Under the pieces are notes generated by a model. The model searched no databases. It was given only the letters and a program-made list of their open reading frames with translations, and had not been told where the DNA came from. Of a stretch of DNA of 64,000 nucleotides, positions 53,522 to 62,390 are shown piece by piece. The position numbers and the translations under genes were made by a program. The stretch lies in NCBI GenBank assembly GCA_002482845.1, contig DLGT01000047.1, positions 19,054-83,053 on the forward strand, read 5' to 3'. Position 1 is the stretch's first letter. The number at the start of each line of letters is the position of its first letter. The stretch is from Saprospiraceae bacterium UBA7687. GTDB lineage: Bacteria > Bacteroidota > Bacteroidia > Chitinophagales > Saprospiraceae.

Positions 53522-54700
53522 ATGCAAAAAGTATATATTGTTTCAGCTGTAAGAACTCCATTGGGTAGTTTTGGTGGTGGATTGTCTACTATTCCTGCAA
53601 CTCAATTGGGAGCTACGGCCGTCAAAACTGCGGTCGAAAAAGCTGGAATCACACCATCATCTGTCCAAGAAATATTCATGGGGCAAGTCGTACAGGCCAA
53701 TGCTGGTCAAGCACCTGCAAGACAAGTCGCTCTTCATGCTGGATTAAGTAATGCCACTCCTGCTACCACCATTAATAAAGTATGTGCTTCTGGCATGAAG
53801 TCTCTCATGTTTGCCGCACAATCTATCCAACTAGGCCAAAACAATGTGGTCGTAGCTGGCGGTATGGAAAATATGTCTGCGATACCATATTATATGACAA
53901 AAGGTCGTTATGGTTATGGATATGGCAATGCAGAATTGATAGACGGGTTGGTACGTGATGGCCTTCAAAATGTATACGATGGTAACGCCATGGGTTGTTT
54001 TGCAGATGCTACTGCGACAAAATTTGAGATAAGTAGAGAAGAACAAGATGCCTATGCCATACAATCATACCAAAGATCTGCAGCCGCTTGGGAGTCAGGC
54101 AAGTTCACTAATGAGATTTCAGGCGTAGAAGTAAAAGATCGTAAAGGAAATGTCAAAGTGATAGACCACGATGAAGAATATAAAAATGTGATGTTTGAAA
54201 AAATACCTTCACTTCGACCTGTATTCACTAAAGAAGGCACCGTCACTGCAGCGAATGCATCTACGATAAATGATGGTGCAGCAGCATTGGTATTGGTAGA
54301 TGAAGCGACATTAAAAGCGCACAACTTGACACCACTTGCGAGCATTGTAGCTTATGCAGATGGTGCACACGAACCAGAATGGTTTACAACTGCGCCAGCT
54401 ATTGCTGCTCAAAAAGCACTGGACAGAGCTGGATTGACAATTGGCGATATAGATTATTTTGAAGTAAATGAAGCTTTTGCGGTAGTGGCACTTGCATTTA
54501 TCAAACATTTTGGACTTTCGCAAGATAAAGTCAATGTCCATGGTGGTGCAGTTTCACTTGGACATCCACTAGGTTGCTCGGGAGCCAGAATTGTCACTAC
54601 ATTGACCCACGTCCTTCAGCAACATGGTGGCAAATACGGAATGGCAGCTATCTGTAATGGTGGTGGCGGCGCAAGTGCGATGATTATAGAGCGATTATAG
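53522..54700 (+). CDS. atoB: Acetyl-CoA C-acetyltransferase (thiolase)
   Basis: 392 residues. Thiolase condenses two acetyl-CoA or cleaves acetoacetyl-CoA. Nucleophile Cys88 is in INKVCASGMKS, the EVNEAFAVVAL motif holds the catalytic Asn/Glu, His is in VHGGAVSLGHPLGCSGAR, and the second Cys is in AICNGGGGASAM. The length is that of the short biosynthetic/degradative class II thiolases; AtoB-type rather than FadA is likely but not certain. The terminal codons and terminator reappear at 56269. Confidence 0.95.
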   Translation: MQKVYIVSAVRTPLGSFGGGLSTIPATQLGATAVKTAVEKAGITPSSVQEIFMGQVVQANAGQAPARQVALHAGLSNATPATTINKVCASGMKSLMFAAQSIQLGQNNVVVAGGMENMSAIPYYMTKGRYGYGYGNAELIDGLVRDGLQNVYDGNAMGCFADATATKFEISREEQDAYAIQSYQRSAAAWESGKFTNEISGVEVKDRKGNVKVIDHDEEYKNVMFEKIPSLRPVFTKEGTVTAANASTINDGAAALVLVDEATLKAHNLTPLASIVAYADGAHEPEWFTTAPAIAAQKALDRAGLTIGDIDYFEVNEAFAVVALAFIKHFGLSQDKVNVHGGAVSLGHPLGCSGARIVTTLTHVLQQHGGKYGMAAICNGGGGASAMIIERL

Positions 54701-54786
54701 AAAGAAAGTTTACGCCAGAATATTGGTGGTACATAATTTAATAAAAGAGTTTTAACTGAGTAATTGGTTAGAGCTCTTTTTTTATT
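54682..54786 (+). repeat. Thiolase 3' end plus terminator, repeat copy 1
   Basis: It covers the last five sense codons of the thiolase gene (I-I-E-R-L), the stop and a terminator whose stem GAGTTTTAAC pairs with GTTAGAGCTC (with G-U pairs) before a T run. A diverged copy lies at 56269-56371. The remaining 54787-54975 is AT-rich with nothing recognised. Confidence 0.75.
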
Positions 54787-54975
54787 TAAGATAGAAATAT
54801 CATTTATGAATTTTCTGAAAGGTGGTAAATTTGTTTATCTATATTTGGTTAATTGATATAATTGGACTATATTTGTTTTAAGTATATTGCTTGTGATAAT
54901 AAAAGTATCGATATGCTGGATTAAAACACAAATGTATCATAAAATCGACATGAAAAATCAAATAAAAATAAACAT

Positions 54976-55587
54976 ATGAAGCACCCAAATACTTTGGTGT
55001 ATTTCTGTCTTTTTACTTTTTGTGCACTATTTGCTTGTCAGAAAGATACTGAAACATTCAAAATGGATGACCCTATACCGTGTGTTGGTCCTGAAACGAT
55101 AACCGACACTACAAGCGGATTTCTAATATTTGAAAAAGGAACTCAGGAGTTTGGATATTTTAAAGGTACTAAGATTAATCTTACATTTGAAGGTAGCGCT
55201 GTATTAATATTAAATGACACTACATTTAGCATTAGTATGGCGTCTTTTTGGCCGGAATCTCAGGGATATTTTGCATTGGCAGAACAAGTAGGATTTAATA
55301 AAATTCCTTTTAACTATTTTAATAATTGTTTTGAATTGACAAATAATAGGTATTTTAAAACTGACTCCATTTTTGTTGGCTATAGTGTAGGAAATGATGA
55401 TGTAGGAATATTAACTTATGAACTGGATATAAAAGCGGATAATAAATTAGAGATCATATCATTTGACAAAGAAGCCAAAAAACTCAAGGCAAGATTTAAA
55501 GCTAGTTTCATAGGAAGAGAACAATATCCTCCTGATTTGCCAAAACATGCGAGATTTGTAGATACTTACATAGAGATTGGGTATTAG
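54976..55587 (+). CDS. Predicted lipoprotein, twin copy A
   Basis: 203 residues; no family recognised. A lipoprotein signal ends FCALFAC (Cys about residue 21). The mature part opens with DPIPCVGPETITDTTSGFLI, and carries three further segments shared with its neighbour copy B (KGTQEFG-FKGTKIN, DNKLEIISFDKEAKKLKARFKASF, PDLPKHARFVDTYIEIGY). The middle third (about 75-135) differs more between the copies. It is anchored in the envelope; function unknown. It sits between two copies of the thiolase-tail repeat. Confidence 0.8.
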   Translation: MKHPNTLVYFCLFTFCALFACQKDTETFKMDDPIPCVGPETITDTTSGFLIFEKGTQEFGYFKGTKINLTFEGSAVLILNDTTFSISMASFWPESQGYFALAEQVGFNKIPFNYFNNCFELTNNRYFKTDSIFVGYSVGNDDVGILTYELDIKADNKLEIISFDKEAKKLKARFKASFIGREQYPPDLPKHARFVDTYIEIGY

Positions 55588-55640
55588 ACGATATCCAAAT
55601 TCAAAAAAATATTTTATCAACACGTCTAATAGATAAGCTC

Positions 55641-56252
55641 ATGAAATCAAATAATATACTTTCCTATATCTGTCTTTTTGTTTTTTGTACACTATTTGCT
55701 TGTCAGAAAGAAACGGTAACATCCAAAATGGATGAACCTATACCTTGTGTTGGACCCGAAACTATAACAGACACAACTAGTGGTTTTCTAATTTTTGAAA
55801 AAGGAACTCAGGAGTTTGGTTTTTTTAAAGGCACTAAGATTAACCGAACATTTGAAGGAAGTGCAGTTTTGGTTGTATATGACACTACATTCAGTATTGT
55901 GCTTCATACTACGTGGCCTGAGTCTCAAGGAAGTTCCGCAGTAGCTGAAATATTAGGATTCAATAAAATTCGAATTAATGCGGATACATATTGTCTGGAT
56001 CTTACAAGTGAGTTACAACCTTCGCTCGATAAAATTAGATTGTCATACAATGTAGTAAATGATGATGTTGGAATTTTACGATATGTTATTGACACAACTG
56101 CAGATAATAAACTAGAGATCATATCATTTGACAAAGAAGCCAAAAAGCTCAAGGCAAGATTTAAAGCTAGTTTCATCGGTGAAAAAGAATATTTACCTGA
56201 TTTGCCAAAACATGTGAGATTTGTGGATACTTACATAGAGATAGGGTATTAA
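55641..56252 (+). CDS. Predicted lipoprotein, twin copy B
   Basis: 203 residues, the same length as copy A 53 bp upstream. The lipobox is in FCTLFAC. Both ends are almost identical to copy A, down to long shared DNA stretches in the 3' third (for example from AGAGATCATATCATTTGACA onwards), while the middle has diverged. This suggests a recent tandem duplication with either gene conversion of the ends or selection on the middle. Function unknown. It is followed by the second thiolase-tail/terminator repeat. Confidence 0.8.
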   Translation: MKSNNILSYICLFVFCTLFACQKETVTSKMDEPIPCVGPETITDTTSGFLIFEKGTQEFGFFKGTKINRTFEGSAVLVVYDTTFSIVLHTTWPESQGSSAVAEILGFNKIRINADTYCLDLTSELQPSLDKIRLSYNVVNDDVGILRYVIDTTADNKLEIISFDKEAKKLKARFKASFIGEKEYLPDLPKHVRFVDTYIEIGY

Positions 56253-56268
56253 TTAAATTGATCATTTA

Positions 56269-56371
56269 GATTATCGAACGATTATAGAAAGAAAGTTTAC
56301 CCAAGAATATTGATGCTCTAAAATTGAAGAAAAGAGTTTTAACTGAGTAATTGGTTAGAGTTCTTTTTTTT
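56269..56371 (+). repeat. Thiolase 3' end plus terminator, repeat copy 2
   Basis: ATT ATC GAA CGA TTA TAG (56270-56287) encodes I-I-E-R-L-stop as in thiolase but with two synonymous changes (ATA to ATC, GAG to GAA). It is followed by the same GAAAGAAAGTTTAC block and a terminator with compensating wobble pairs. The rest of the gap to 56612 is AT-rich, with a -7-like TAAATTTG at 56551-56558 for the next gene. Confidence 0.7.
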
Positions 56372-56612
56372 ATGAGTACTGAAATGCTACGATCTATTTC
56401 TGCATGAGATTCTAAAAGGGAAATTATCTTAGTATGTCTTTTTATTAAATATTTCTATAATATGTAACTAATTGAATAAATTTGCTAAGGGTTATCACCC
56501 AAAAAGTGTTAAAATTACATAAATTACGTACAACCAATAATAAATACATGTAAATTTGTCCTAATATGTTTTAAAGGTCTTATTTATTAATTATTCTAAA
56601 AGTCTCAGAAGA

Positions 56613-58823
56613 ATGAAAACAAATTTTTACACAAGATTAAGATCGGCCTCGATTTTGATATTTGCAGTCATGCTTATATCAAGATCTTATGCCGCAAATG
56701 AAAAGGCTGTTTGGCCATTTACACTCAATTGTCCATCTGATGTCACCGTCAGTTGTACAGATGAAATTTGGGATCTCTCCATGTATGGCAATGCCACTTA
56801 TACGTATGGTTACCACACCTACAGTGCTGGAAGTCCGTCCGTTCACTATTATCTGAATAGCTGTAATGCAGGATACATCACTCGCACATGGATGGTGGAA
56901 GATTATAATTGGAACTGGCACAGTTGTACTCAGACTATTTACGTATCTTCTTCAGGTACTGGTGGACCTAATATTGTATGGCCACTAGATATTACACTAG
57001 AAGGATGTAATCCTAATACGCATCCTAATCAGCTACCAGATCTATATGACTATCCTTCATGGGTTTCTTCTGAATGTAGTATGCTAGGCAGATCTTACAG
57101 TGATCGATTATTTACTGTAAATAGTCAATGTAAAAAGATCATGCGTACATGGTGTATTCTAGACTGGTGTGATTACCACCCAAGTACAGGTTACAAACAA
57201 TATATGCATTCTCAGTTTATATATATTATCAATAGCGAGCCTCCTGCGATTAATTGTCCAGCTGAAATTACCGTTAACTCGTTAAACTGTAAAAATGCTG
57301 AACTTATCGTAGCTCCATTGACCATAGATCCAGGCACCTGTGGTGGAAATTATGAAATAACAAATAATTCACCATACTCAACATCAAAAGGAGCGAATAT
57401 CTCAGGTACATATCCTATTGGAACTACTAAAGTAAAATATACCGTGAAATATGGTTGTGGTAACTTTAAATCTTGTACTGTAAATGTAGTAGTCAAAAAT
57501 GGCAGTAAGCCAATACCTTACTGCATAGGTACATTGATCACAGCACTTATGGGTGTAGATACAGACGGAGACGGACTAGTAGATGATGGAATGGTAGAAT
57601 TATGGGCAAAAGACCTAGACAAAGGAAGTAAATCGCTTTGTGGTTATCATCCTTTAAAGTTTTCATTCTCACCAAATGTTAATGAGACTAACAAAGTATT
57701 TACTTGTGATAATATTGGCAAAAACGATGTTAAAATGTATGTCACAGATAGTAAAGGTGCGCAATCTTATTGTGTAGTCGAAATAATCATTCAAAACAAT
57801 GGTGCAAACATTCCAAATTGTCACCCTGAACCTGATGAACCTGAGATTCCATTATACAGTGTGCGTGGAACTATACAATCAGTTTCAGATTTTCCATTGG
57901 ATAAAGCAGAAGTTACTCTAAAGTATGTGGATCCTATCATTACTTATTCATCTACATTTGACACTACAGAAACCTTGCAGTTGGATTCATTTATTAATGC
58001 ATCAGGATATAAACTGTATAGATATTTGACGGTCACTACTGTTACTGAAAAAATTGATTCTACAGTGTCTTTTGTTACCAAAAAAACAAAAACAAATGCC
58101 TTGGGTCAATATTTATTTGATAGTCTAGTTGTAAGGGATAAAAAGGTATCTATTTCAGCAACTTATACAGATGCGCCAAAAAAAGGATTGGACAATAAGG
58201 ATGTGGAATTGTTGACTAAATACTTACTCGGTGAAATTTCTTTTAATAATTACTTACAATATCTCGCCGCAGATATTGATGAAGATGGCGAAATTGACAT
58301 TGAAGATCAAAATATTTTAATGCAATTGGTAACCAATGAAATCTCTAAATTACCTGGTGATAATCAATGGTATGTGTTGGATAGGAAAGCGACATTTGCA
58401 AATCCTGAAGATGCATTAACACTAGCTTTACCGTATGAAGTATTTTTGGATACGATAGCTAAAGACAGTAATATTGTTGATTTTGTAGGTATCAAAAAAG
58501 GAAATTTATCTATTGATGCAGGCTCTGTAGTAAGTCAAGAAGTGTCTTCAAGAAGTGCAAAAGTCGAAGAGACTTCATTAAAAGTATATCCAAATCCATT
58601 TACGACTGTATTGAATTTTGATTTAAATGCAGCTGCAGAAGGTAAGGTTATGATCAGACTGATGAATAGCCTTGGTCAAGAAATTCATACTTCAGTACAG
58701 ACTGCCATTAAGGGTAAAAACACACTTACTATTGATGTAAACAATGATATTTCTGGACTTGTCTTATACCAACTTACCATAGATGGCGTCCAATACACAG
58801 GAATGTTATCTACTGTGAAGTAA
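56613..58823 (+). CDS. Secreted T9SS cargo protein with HYR-like and dockerin-like domains
   Basis: 736 residues. A signal peptide (about 10-28, ending SYAAN) is followed by ~380 residues of Cys-rich HYR/Ig-like modules (NCPSDVTVSC, INCPAEITV, GTTKVKYTVKYGCGNFKSCTVNVVV). Around 320 lies a calcium-type loop DTDGDGLVDDG. A CNA-B-like module (VRGTIQSVSDFPLDKAEVTLKYV, about 415-530) precedes a dockerin-like segment (VELLTKYLLGE...AADIDEDGEIDIEDQNIL, about 540-575). The last ~80 residues (SLKVYPNPFTTVLNFDL...LVLYQLTIDG) form a classic T9SS type A sorting domain. It is a surface or released protein; the ligand is unknown. Confidence 0.9.
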   Translation: MKTNFYTRLRSASILIFAVMLISRSYAANEKAVWPFTLNCPSDVTVSCTDEIWDLSMYGNATYTYGYHTYSAGSPSVHYYLNSCNAGYITRTWMVEDYNWNWHSCTQTIYVSSSGTGGPNIVWPLDITLEGCNPNTHPNQLPDLYDYPSWVSSECSMLGRSYSDRLFTVNSQCKKIMRTWCILDWCDYHPSTGYKQYMHSQFIYIINSEPPAINCPAEITVNSLNCKNAELIVAPLTIDPGTCGGNYEITNNSPYSTSKGANISGTYPIGTTKVKYTVKYGCGNFKSCTVNVVVKNGSKPIPYCIGTLITALMGVDTDGDGLVDDGMVELWAKDLDKGSKSLCGYHPLKFSFSPNVNETNKVFTCDNIGKNDVKMYVTDSKGAQSYCVVEIIIQNNGANIPNCHPEPDEPEIPLYSVRGTIQSVSDFPLDKAEVTLKYVDPIITYSSTFDTTETLQLDSFINASGYKLYRYLTVTTVTEKIDSTVSFVTKKTKTNALGQYLFDSLVVRDKKVSISATYTDAPKKGLDNKDVELLTKYLLGEISFNNYLQYLAADIDEDGEIDIEDQNILMQLVTNEISKLPGDNQWYVLDRKATFANPEDALTLALPYEVFLDTIAKDSNIVDFVGIKKGNLSIDAGSVVSQEVSSRSAKVEETSLKVYPNPFTTVLNFDLNAAAEGKVMIRLMNSLGQEIHTSVQTAIKGKNTLTIDVNNDISGLVLYQLTIDGVQYTGMLSTVK

Positions 58824-58847
58824 GCAAAAATCATTTTAAGTTATAAG

Positions 58848-58880
58848 AAAGCCCCACTGGATTTGATTCTGTGGGGCTTT
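58848..58880 (+). terminator. Terminator of the T9SS cargo gene
   Basis: AAAGCCCCAC (58848-58857) pairs perfectly with GTGGGGCTTT (58871-58880), followed by TATTTT. Confidence 0.9.
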
Positions 58881-58966
58881 TATTTTAAAGTGTATTAACT
58901 GATTGCTAGATATTGAAGTCAACAAATCTTGGATAAACATATTGTGAATATTTATATGTATGCAAA

Positions 58967-59232
58967 TTATCCACAATTTGGGCATTGTTTTTTGTTTGGA
59001 GTATTGTCGTAATTGAATATATTTCAATAAATACATATTTTGATAAATTTTAATATGTTAAAGCGTATATTGATAAACTATCTTTAAATTAATACATTAT
59101 GATAATCATTGATATAAAATATTCAGCTTTATTTGTTATATTTGCATTTTTATAATATATTTATCAAGACAATAGGAAAACTAAAAAATGACTTCTCCAC
59201 ACGTAATTCAGGTTTTCCACAAGTTTTCCACA
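58967..59232 (+). other. DnaA-box cluster in AT-rich region: oriC or DnaA-regulated promoter candidate
   Basis: Within a 0.5 kb gap upstream of dnaB lie four same-strand boxes: TTATCCACA (58967-58975, consensus), TTCTCCACA (59193-59201), TTTTCCACA (59213-59221) and TTTTCCACA (59224-59232). The last three start 20 and 11 bp apart, that is two and one helical turns. The ~215 bp between the first and the others is nearly all A/T, suitable for unwinding. An origin is inferred, not shown. Confidence 0.4.
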
Positions 59233-59321
59233 TTATTTAAATCCTGAACTGTTTTTGATTCATTAACTTGTCTTACCTTTGTGTTACATATTTTCATAAT
59301 ACGATATCTTTATATATTTTC

Positions 59322-60869
59322 ATGTCAGAATATTCAAATTCTTTAAGGGCGATTAGCGGCAAACTTACCACTACTAAAGCGGACAATGATCTAATTTATG
59401 GTAGAGTGCAGCCACAAGCTATTCCATTAGAAGAAGCCGTACTTGGAGCAATTATGATCGATAAAGATGGATTTCCTTCTATCATCGAGATTCTCCGTAA
59501 AGAAAGTTTTTACTTAGACAAAAATCAGTTGATATTTTCAGTAATGTCTGACTTGTTTGGCAAATCACAGCCAATAGACCTTCTTACAGTTCACGAATCT
59601 TTAAAAAAATCTGGAAAGCTAGAAGAAGTTGGTGGTATAAACTATTTGATGGAACTCACAAATAAAGTTGGTTCTGCCGCAAATATTGAATTTCATGCAC
59701 GTATTATTGCTCAGAAATTTATCCAACGAGAGTTAATTCGGGTGTCAACGACCATCATCCATGACGCTTTTGAAGATACCAAAGATGTACTCGAACTCCT
59801 AGACGAAGCAGAGCGTGGTCTCTACGATATCACTGACCAAAACCTTAATACTGGTTATGAATCACTTGGTTCATTGGCAGTAAAAGCACAAAAAGAAATT
59901 GAAGCAGTCAGTCAGAAAGGATCAGAAATGACTGGTGTCACCACAGGATTTGTCGAATTAGACAAAATGACCAACGGATGGCAACCTTCAGATTTGATTA
60001 TCATGGCAGCAAGGCCGGGCATGGGTAAAACTGCCTTTACACTTTCCCTTGCCAAAAATGCTGCACAAGCCGGTAGAGGTATTGCATTCTTCTCATTGGA
60101 GATGGCTAGTGTACAGTTGGTACAAAGGTTAATATCTATGGAAGCGGAGATTAATTCAAGCAAACTCCGAAATGGTCAGTTAGAAGATTTTGAATGGAGA
60201 AAACTTCACTCTGCGGTAGATAAATTAGCTCAGATTCCTATATATATAGATGATACACCAGGTATAAATATATTCGAATTGCGAGCAAAATGTAGACGTC
60301 TGAAGCAAAACCACAACATTAGTATGATCATTATAGATTACCTTCAGTTGATGGCAGGAGCACCTAATGATAAGCGTGGTAACCGTGAACAAGAGATCTC
60401 GTCCATCTCTCGAGCTCTAAAAGGCTTAGCCAAGGAATTGCATGTACCCGTGATCGCACTTTCGCAGTTGTCAAGGGCAGTAGAAAGTAGGGGAGGCGAA
60501 AAACGACCACAACTTTCGGATTTGAGGGAATCAGGAGCGATAGAGCAAGATGCAGATATCGTTACATTTATTTACAGACCCGGATATTATGGTGTGGGCG
60601 AAGGTGAACTAGACAAACCAAATGATTTGACAGAGATTATCCTTGCAAAACATCGTAACGGTGGATTAGGAACTGTGGAGCTCAGATTCGTTCCACATTT
60701 TGTGAAGTTTGAAGATCCTGGTGAAGGTGGTTTTAGCAATGACTTAAGTGATGTATTTAATGTCAATCCATTTGGTAGTGGTGGTATCATCACGCGTCCT
60801 TCAAAGATGAATGAAACAGGGTCTGATGCGCCATCTATTACGTTAAATGATTCGGAAATTCCGTTCTAA
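59322..60869 (+). CDS. dnaB: Replicative DNA helicase DnaB
   Basis: 515 residues. DnaB unwinds DNA at the fork as a hexamer. The N-terminal domain (about 25-130) starts PQAIPLEEAVLGAIMIDKDGF. The RecA-like C-terminal domain has Walker A ARPGMGKTAF (about 230-239), Walker B MIIIDYLQLM and the family block LSQLSRAVESRGGEKRPQLSDLRESGAIEQDADIV. No intein is present. ATG 59322 is preferred to an upstream TTG at 59268. The gene lies directly after the DnaA-box cluster and stands alone. Confidence 0.97.
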   Translation: MSEYSNSLRAISGKLTTTKADNDLIYGRVQPQAIPLEEAVLGAIMIDKDGFPSIIEILRKESFYLDKNQLIFSVMSDLFGKSQPIDLLTVHESLKKSGKLEEVGGINYLMELTNKVGSAANIEFHARIIAQKFIQRELIRVSTTIIHDAFEDTKDVLELLDEAERGLYDITDQNLNTGYESLGSLAVKAQKEIEAVSQKGSEMTGVTTGFVELDKMTNGWQPSDLIIMAARPGMGKTAFTLSLAKNAAQAGRGIAFFSLEMASVQLVQRLISMEAEINSSKLRNGQLEDFEWRKLHSAVDKLAQIPIYIDDTPGINIFELRAKCRRLKQNHNISMIIIDYLQLMAGAPNDKRGNREQEISSISRALKGLAKELHVPVIALSQLSRAVESRGGEKRPQLSDLRESGAIEQDADIVTFIYRPGYYGVGEGELDKPNDLTEIILAKHRNGGLGTVELRFVPHFVKFEDPGEGGFSNDLSDVFNVNPFGSGGIITRPSKMNETGSDAPSITLNDSEIPF

Positions 60870-61015
60870 ATGGTCTTTTTAAACATAAGTTCACTCCGAA
60901 AATATACATAGAATAATAATCAGCTGTTTTTTACCCAATCCCTAAAGGTAAACATCCGATTATCAATGCAGTAAAAGGCATCTACGGAGCGGGTTTAAAC
61001 ATCAATAAAATAAAA

Positions 61016-61738
61016 ATGGAAGATAATGTCTTACGATTAAATAAATTTGTTGCCCATTGTGGTGTTGCAAATAGAAGAAAGGCAATGGAAATCATCAAGG
61101 CTGGTGAGATTTCAGTAAATGATGTAGCAGAGTTAAATCCATTCTACGAGCTTAAGCCTGACGATAAAGTCAAATATAAAGGTAAAGATCTCGAAATTGC
61201 AGAAAAAAAGGTCTATCTCTTGCTAAATAAGCCTAAAAATATGCCCATGAGTCACGATGGAGAAGCTTCCAAACCTGACATAGAAGCATTGATGAAAAAG
61301 AAAACGGATATTAAAGTAACTCCAATAGATAGTCTTTCTGAAAGTGCTGCTGGCCTTTTAATATTGACCAATGACAAAGACCTTATTGAAAAATTTAAAG
61401 ATGGAAATCGCAAGGTAAAAAAAGTATTCCAAGTAAGTCTTGACAAAAAAATATCAGAAGAAGACCTATCAAAAATAAGATCAGGCATCGAAATAAATGG
61501 AAAAATATTTCCTGTACTAGGTGTCAATCACGTACAAGATCTTGGTGTAAATGAAGTCGGGGTGGAAATAATGTCGGGTACGGATATGGAAATTAACCAA
61601 TTATTTACTTCATTAAATTATGAAGTTTTGAAACTGGATAGAACTTTTTATGCCGGAATGACAAAAAAGGATCTTAAACGTGGTTGGTCTCGATTTTTAA
61701 ATGAAAAAGAAGTTATATTTCTTAAGCATTTTGGATAA
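61016..61738 (+). CDS. RsuA/RluB-like pseudouridine synthase lacking the catalytic Asp
   Basis: 240 residues. An S4 RNA-binding domain (about 5-62, LRLNKFVAHCGVANRRKAMEIIKAGEISVND) precedes an RsuA-type synthase domain (YLLLNKPKNMPMSHD...GLLILTND). The motif normally reading GRLD-x4-GLLLLTND is here DSLS-E-SAA-GLLILTND (D105-S106-L107-S108), so both the Arg and the nucleophilic Asp are replaced by Ser. The fold is otherwise complete and in frame. It may bind rRNA without modifying it. The next gene is an intact RluE-like paralogue. Confidence 0.88.
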   Translation: MEDNVLRLNKFVAHCGVANRRKAMEIIKAGEISVNDVAELNPFYELKPDDKVKYKGKDLEIAEKKVYLLLNKPKNMPMSHDGEASKPDIEALMKKKTDIKVTPIDSLSESAAGLLILTNDKDLIEKFKDGNRKVKKVFQVSLDKKISEEDLSKIRSGIEINGKIFPVLGVNHVQDLGVNEVGVEIMSGTDMEINQLFTSLNYEVLKLDRTFYAGMTKKDLKRGWSRFLNEKEVIFLKHFG

Positions 61739-61796
61739 GGAATGTTTAATTGTTTAGGATTCAAATAGTTACAACAAATCATTATTAAAGTTACTT

Positions 61797-62390
61797 ATGA
61801 GTCAGCATCGCCATTTTATAATTCATAAACCTTTTGGTTATTTGTCTCAGTTTGTGAACAATCAAAAAATTAGACGAAATAAAAAATTATTGAACGAGCT
61901 CGGTGATTTTCCTGAAGGCACAATGTCCATAGGACGACTCGACGAAGATTCAGAAGGCTTATTACTGTTATCTACAGATGGCAAGGTAAGTGCCCATATT
62001 ACTAGCAAAAAAATAGAGAAAGAATACTTCGTTCAAGTATCTGGTGAGATATCAACTGATGCAGTAAAACAACTTCAAGAAGGTGTAGAAATAAGTTTAA
62101 AAGGAGTAAAGTACACAACACTTCCCTGTAAGGCACTTAAGTTATATCTCTTACCAATTTTAGCCGGTCAAACAAAAAAAGTAAAAGACGAAAGACATAG
62201 GCCTACAAGCTGGTTGTCAATCACCATAAGAGAAGGTAAATTCCGACAAGTTCGCAAGATGACTGCGGCCGTCGGTCATCCAACTTTACGCTTAGTTCGT
62301 GTAAGAATAGGGAATATTCATCTCAATGATTTGAAAGCTGGAGAAATCATAGAAGTCGACAACTTTGAGTTAAATAAACTGAACCCATAA
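61797..62390 (+). CDS. rluE: RluE-like 23S rRNA pseudouridine synthase
   Basis: 197 residues. No S4 domain, as in RluE. The catalytic motif is intact: SIGRLDEDSEGLLLLSTDG with Asp49. FIIHKPFGYLSQF and REGKFRQVRKMTAAVGHPTLRLVRVRIG are typical of the RsuA/RluB/E/F group. RluE makes pseudouridine 2457 of 23S rRNA in E. coli; the same site here is inferred. It starts 58 bp after the degenerate paralogue, probably in the same transcript. Confidence 0.9.
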   Translation: MSQHRHFIIHKPFGYLSQFVNNQKIRRNKKLLNELGDFPEGTMSIGRLDEDSEGLLLLSTDGKVSAHITSKKIEKEYFVQVSGEISTDAVKQLQEGVEISLKGVKYTTLPCKALKLYLLPILAGQTKKVKDERHRPTSWLSITIREGKFRQVRKMTAAVGHPTLRLVRVRIGNIHLNDLKAGEIIEVDNFELNKLNP

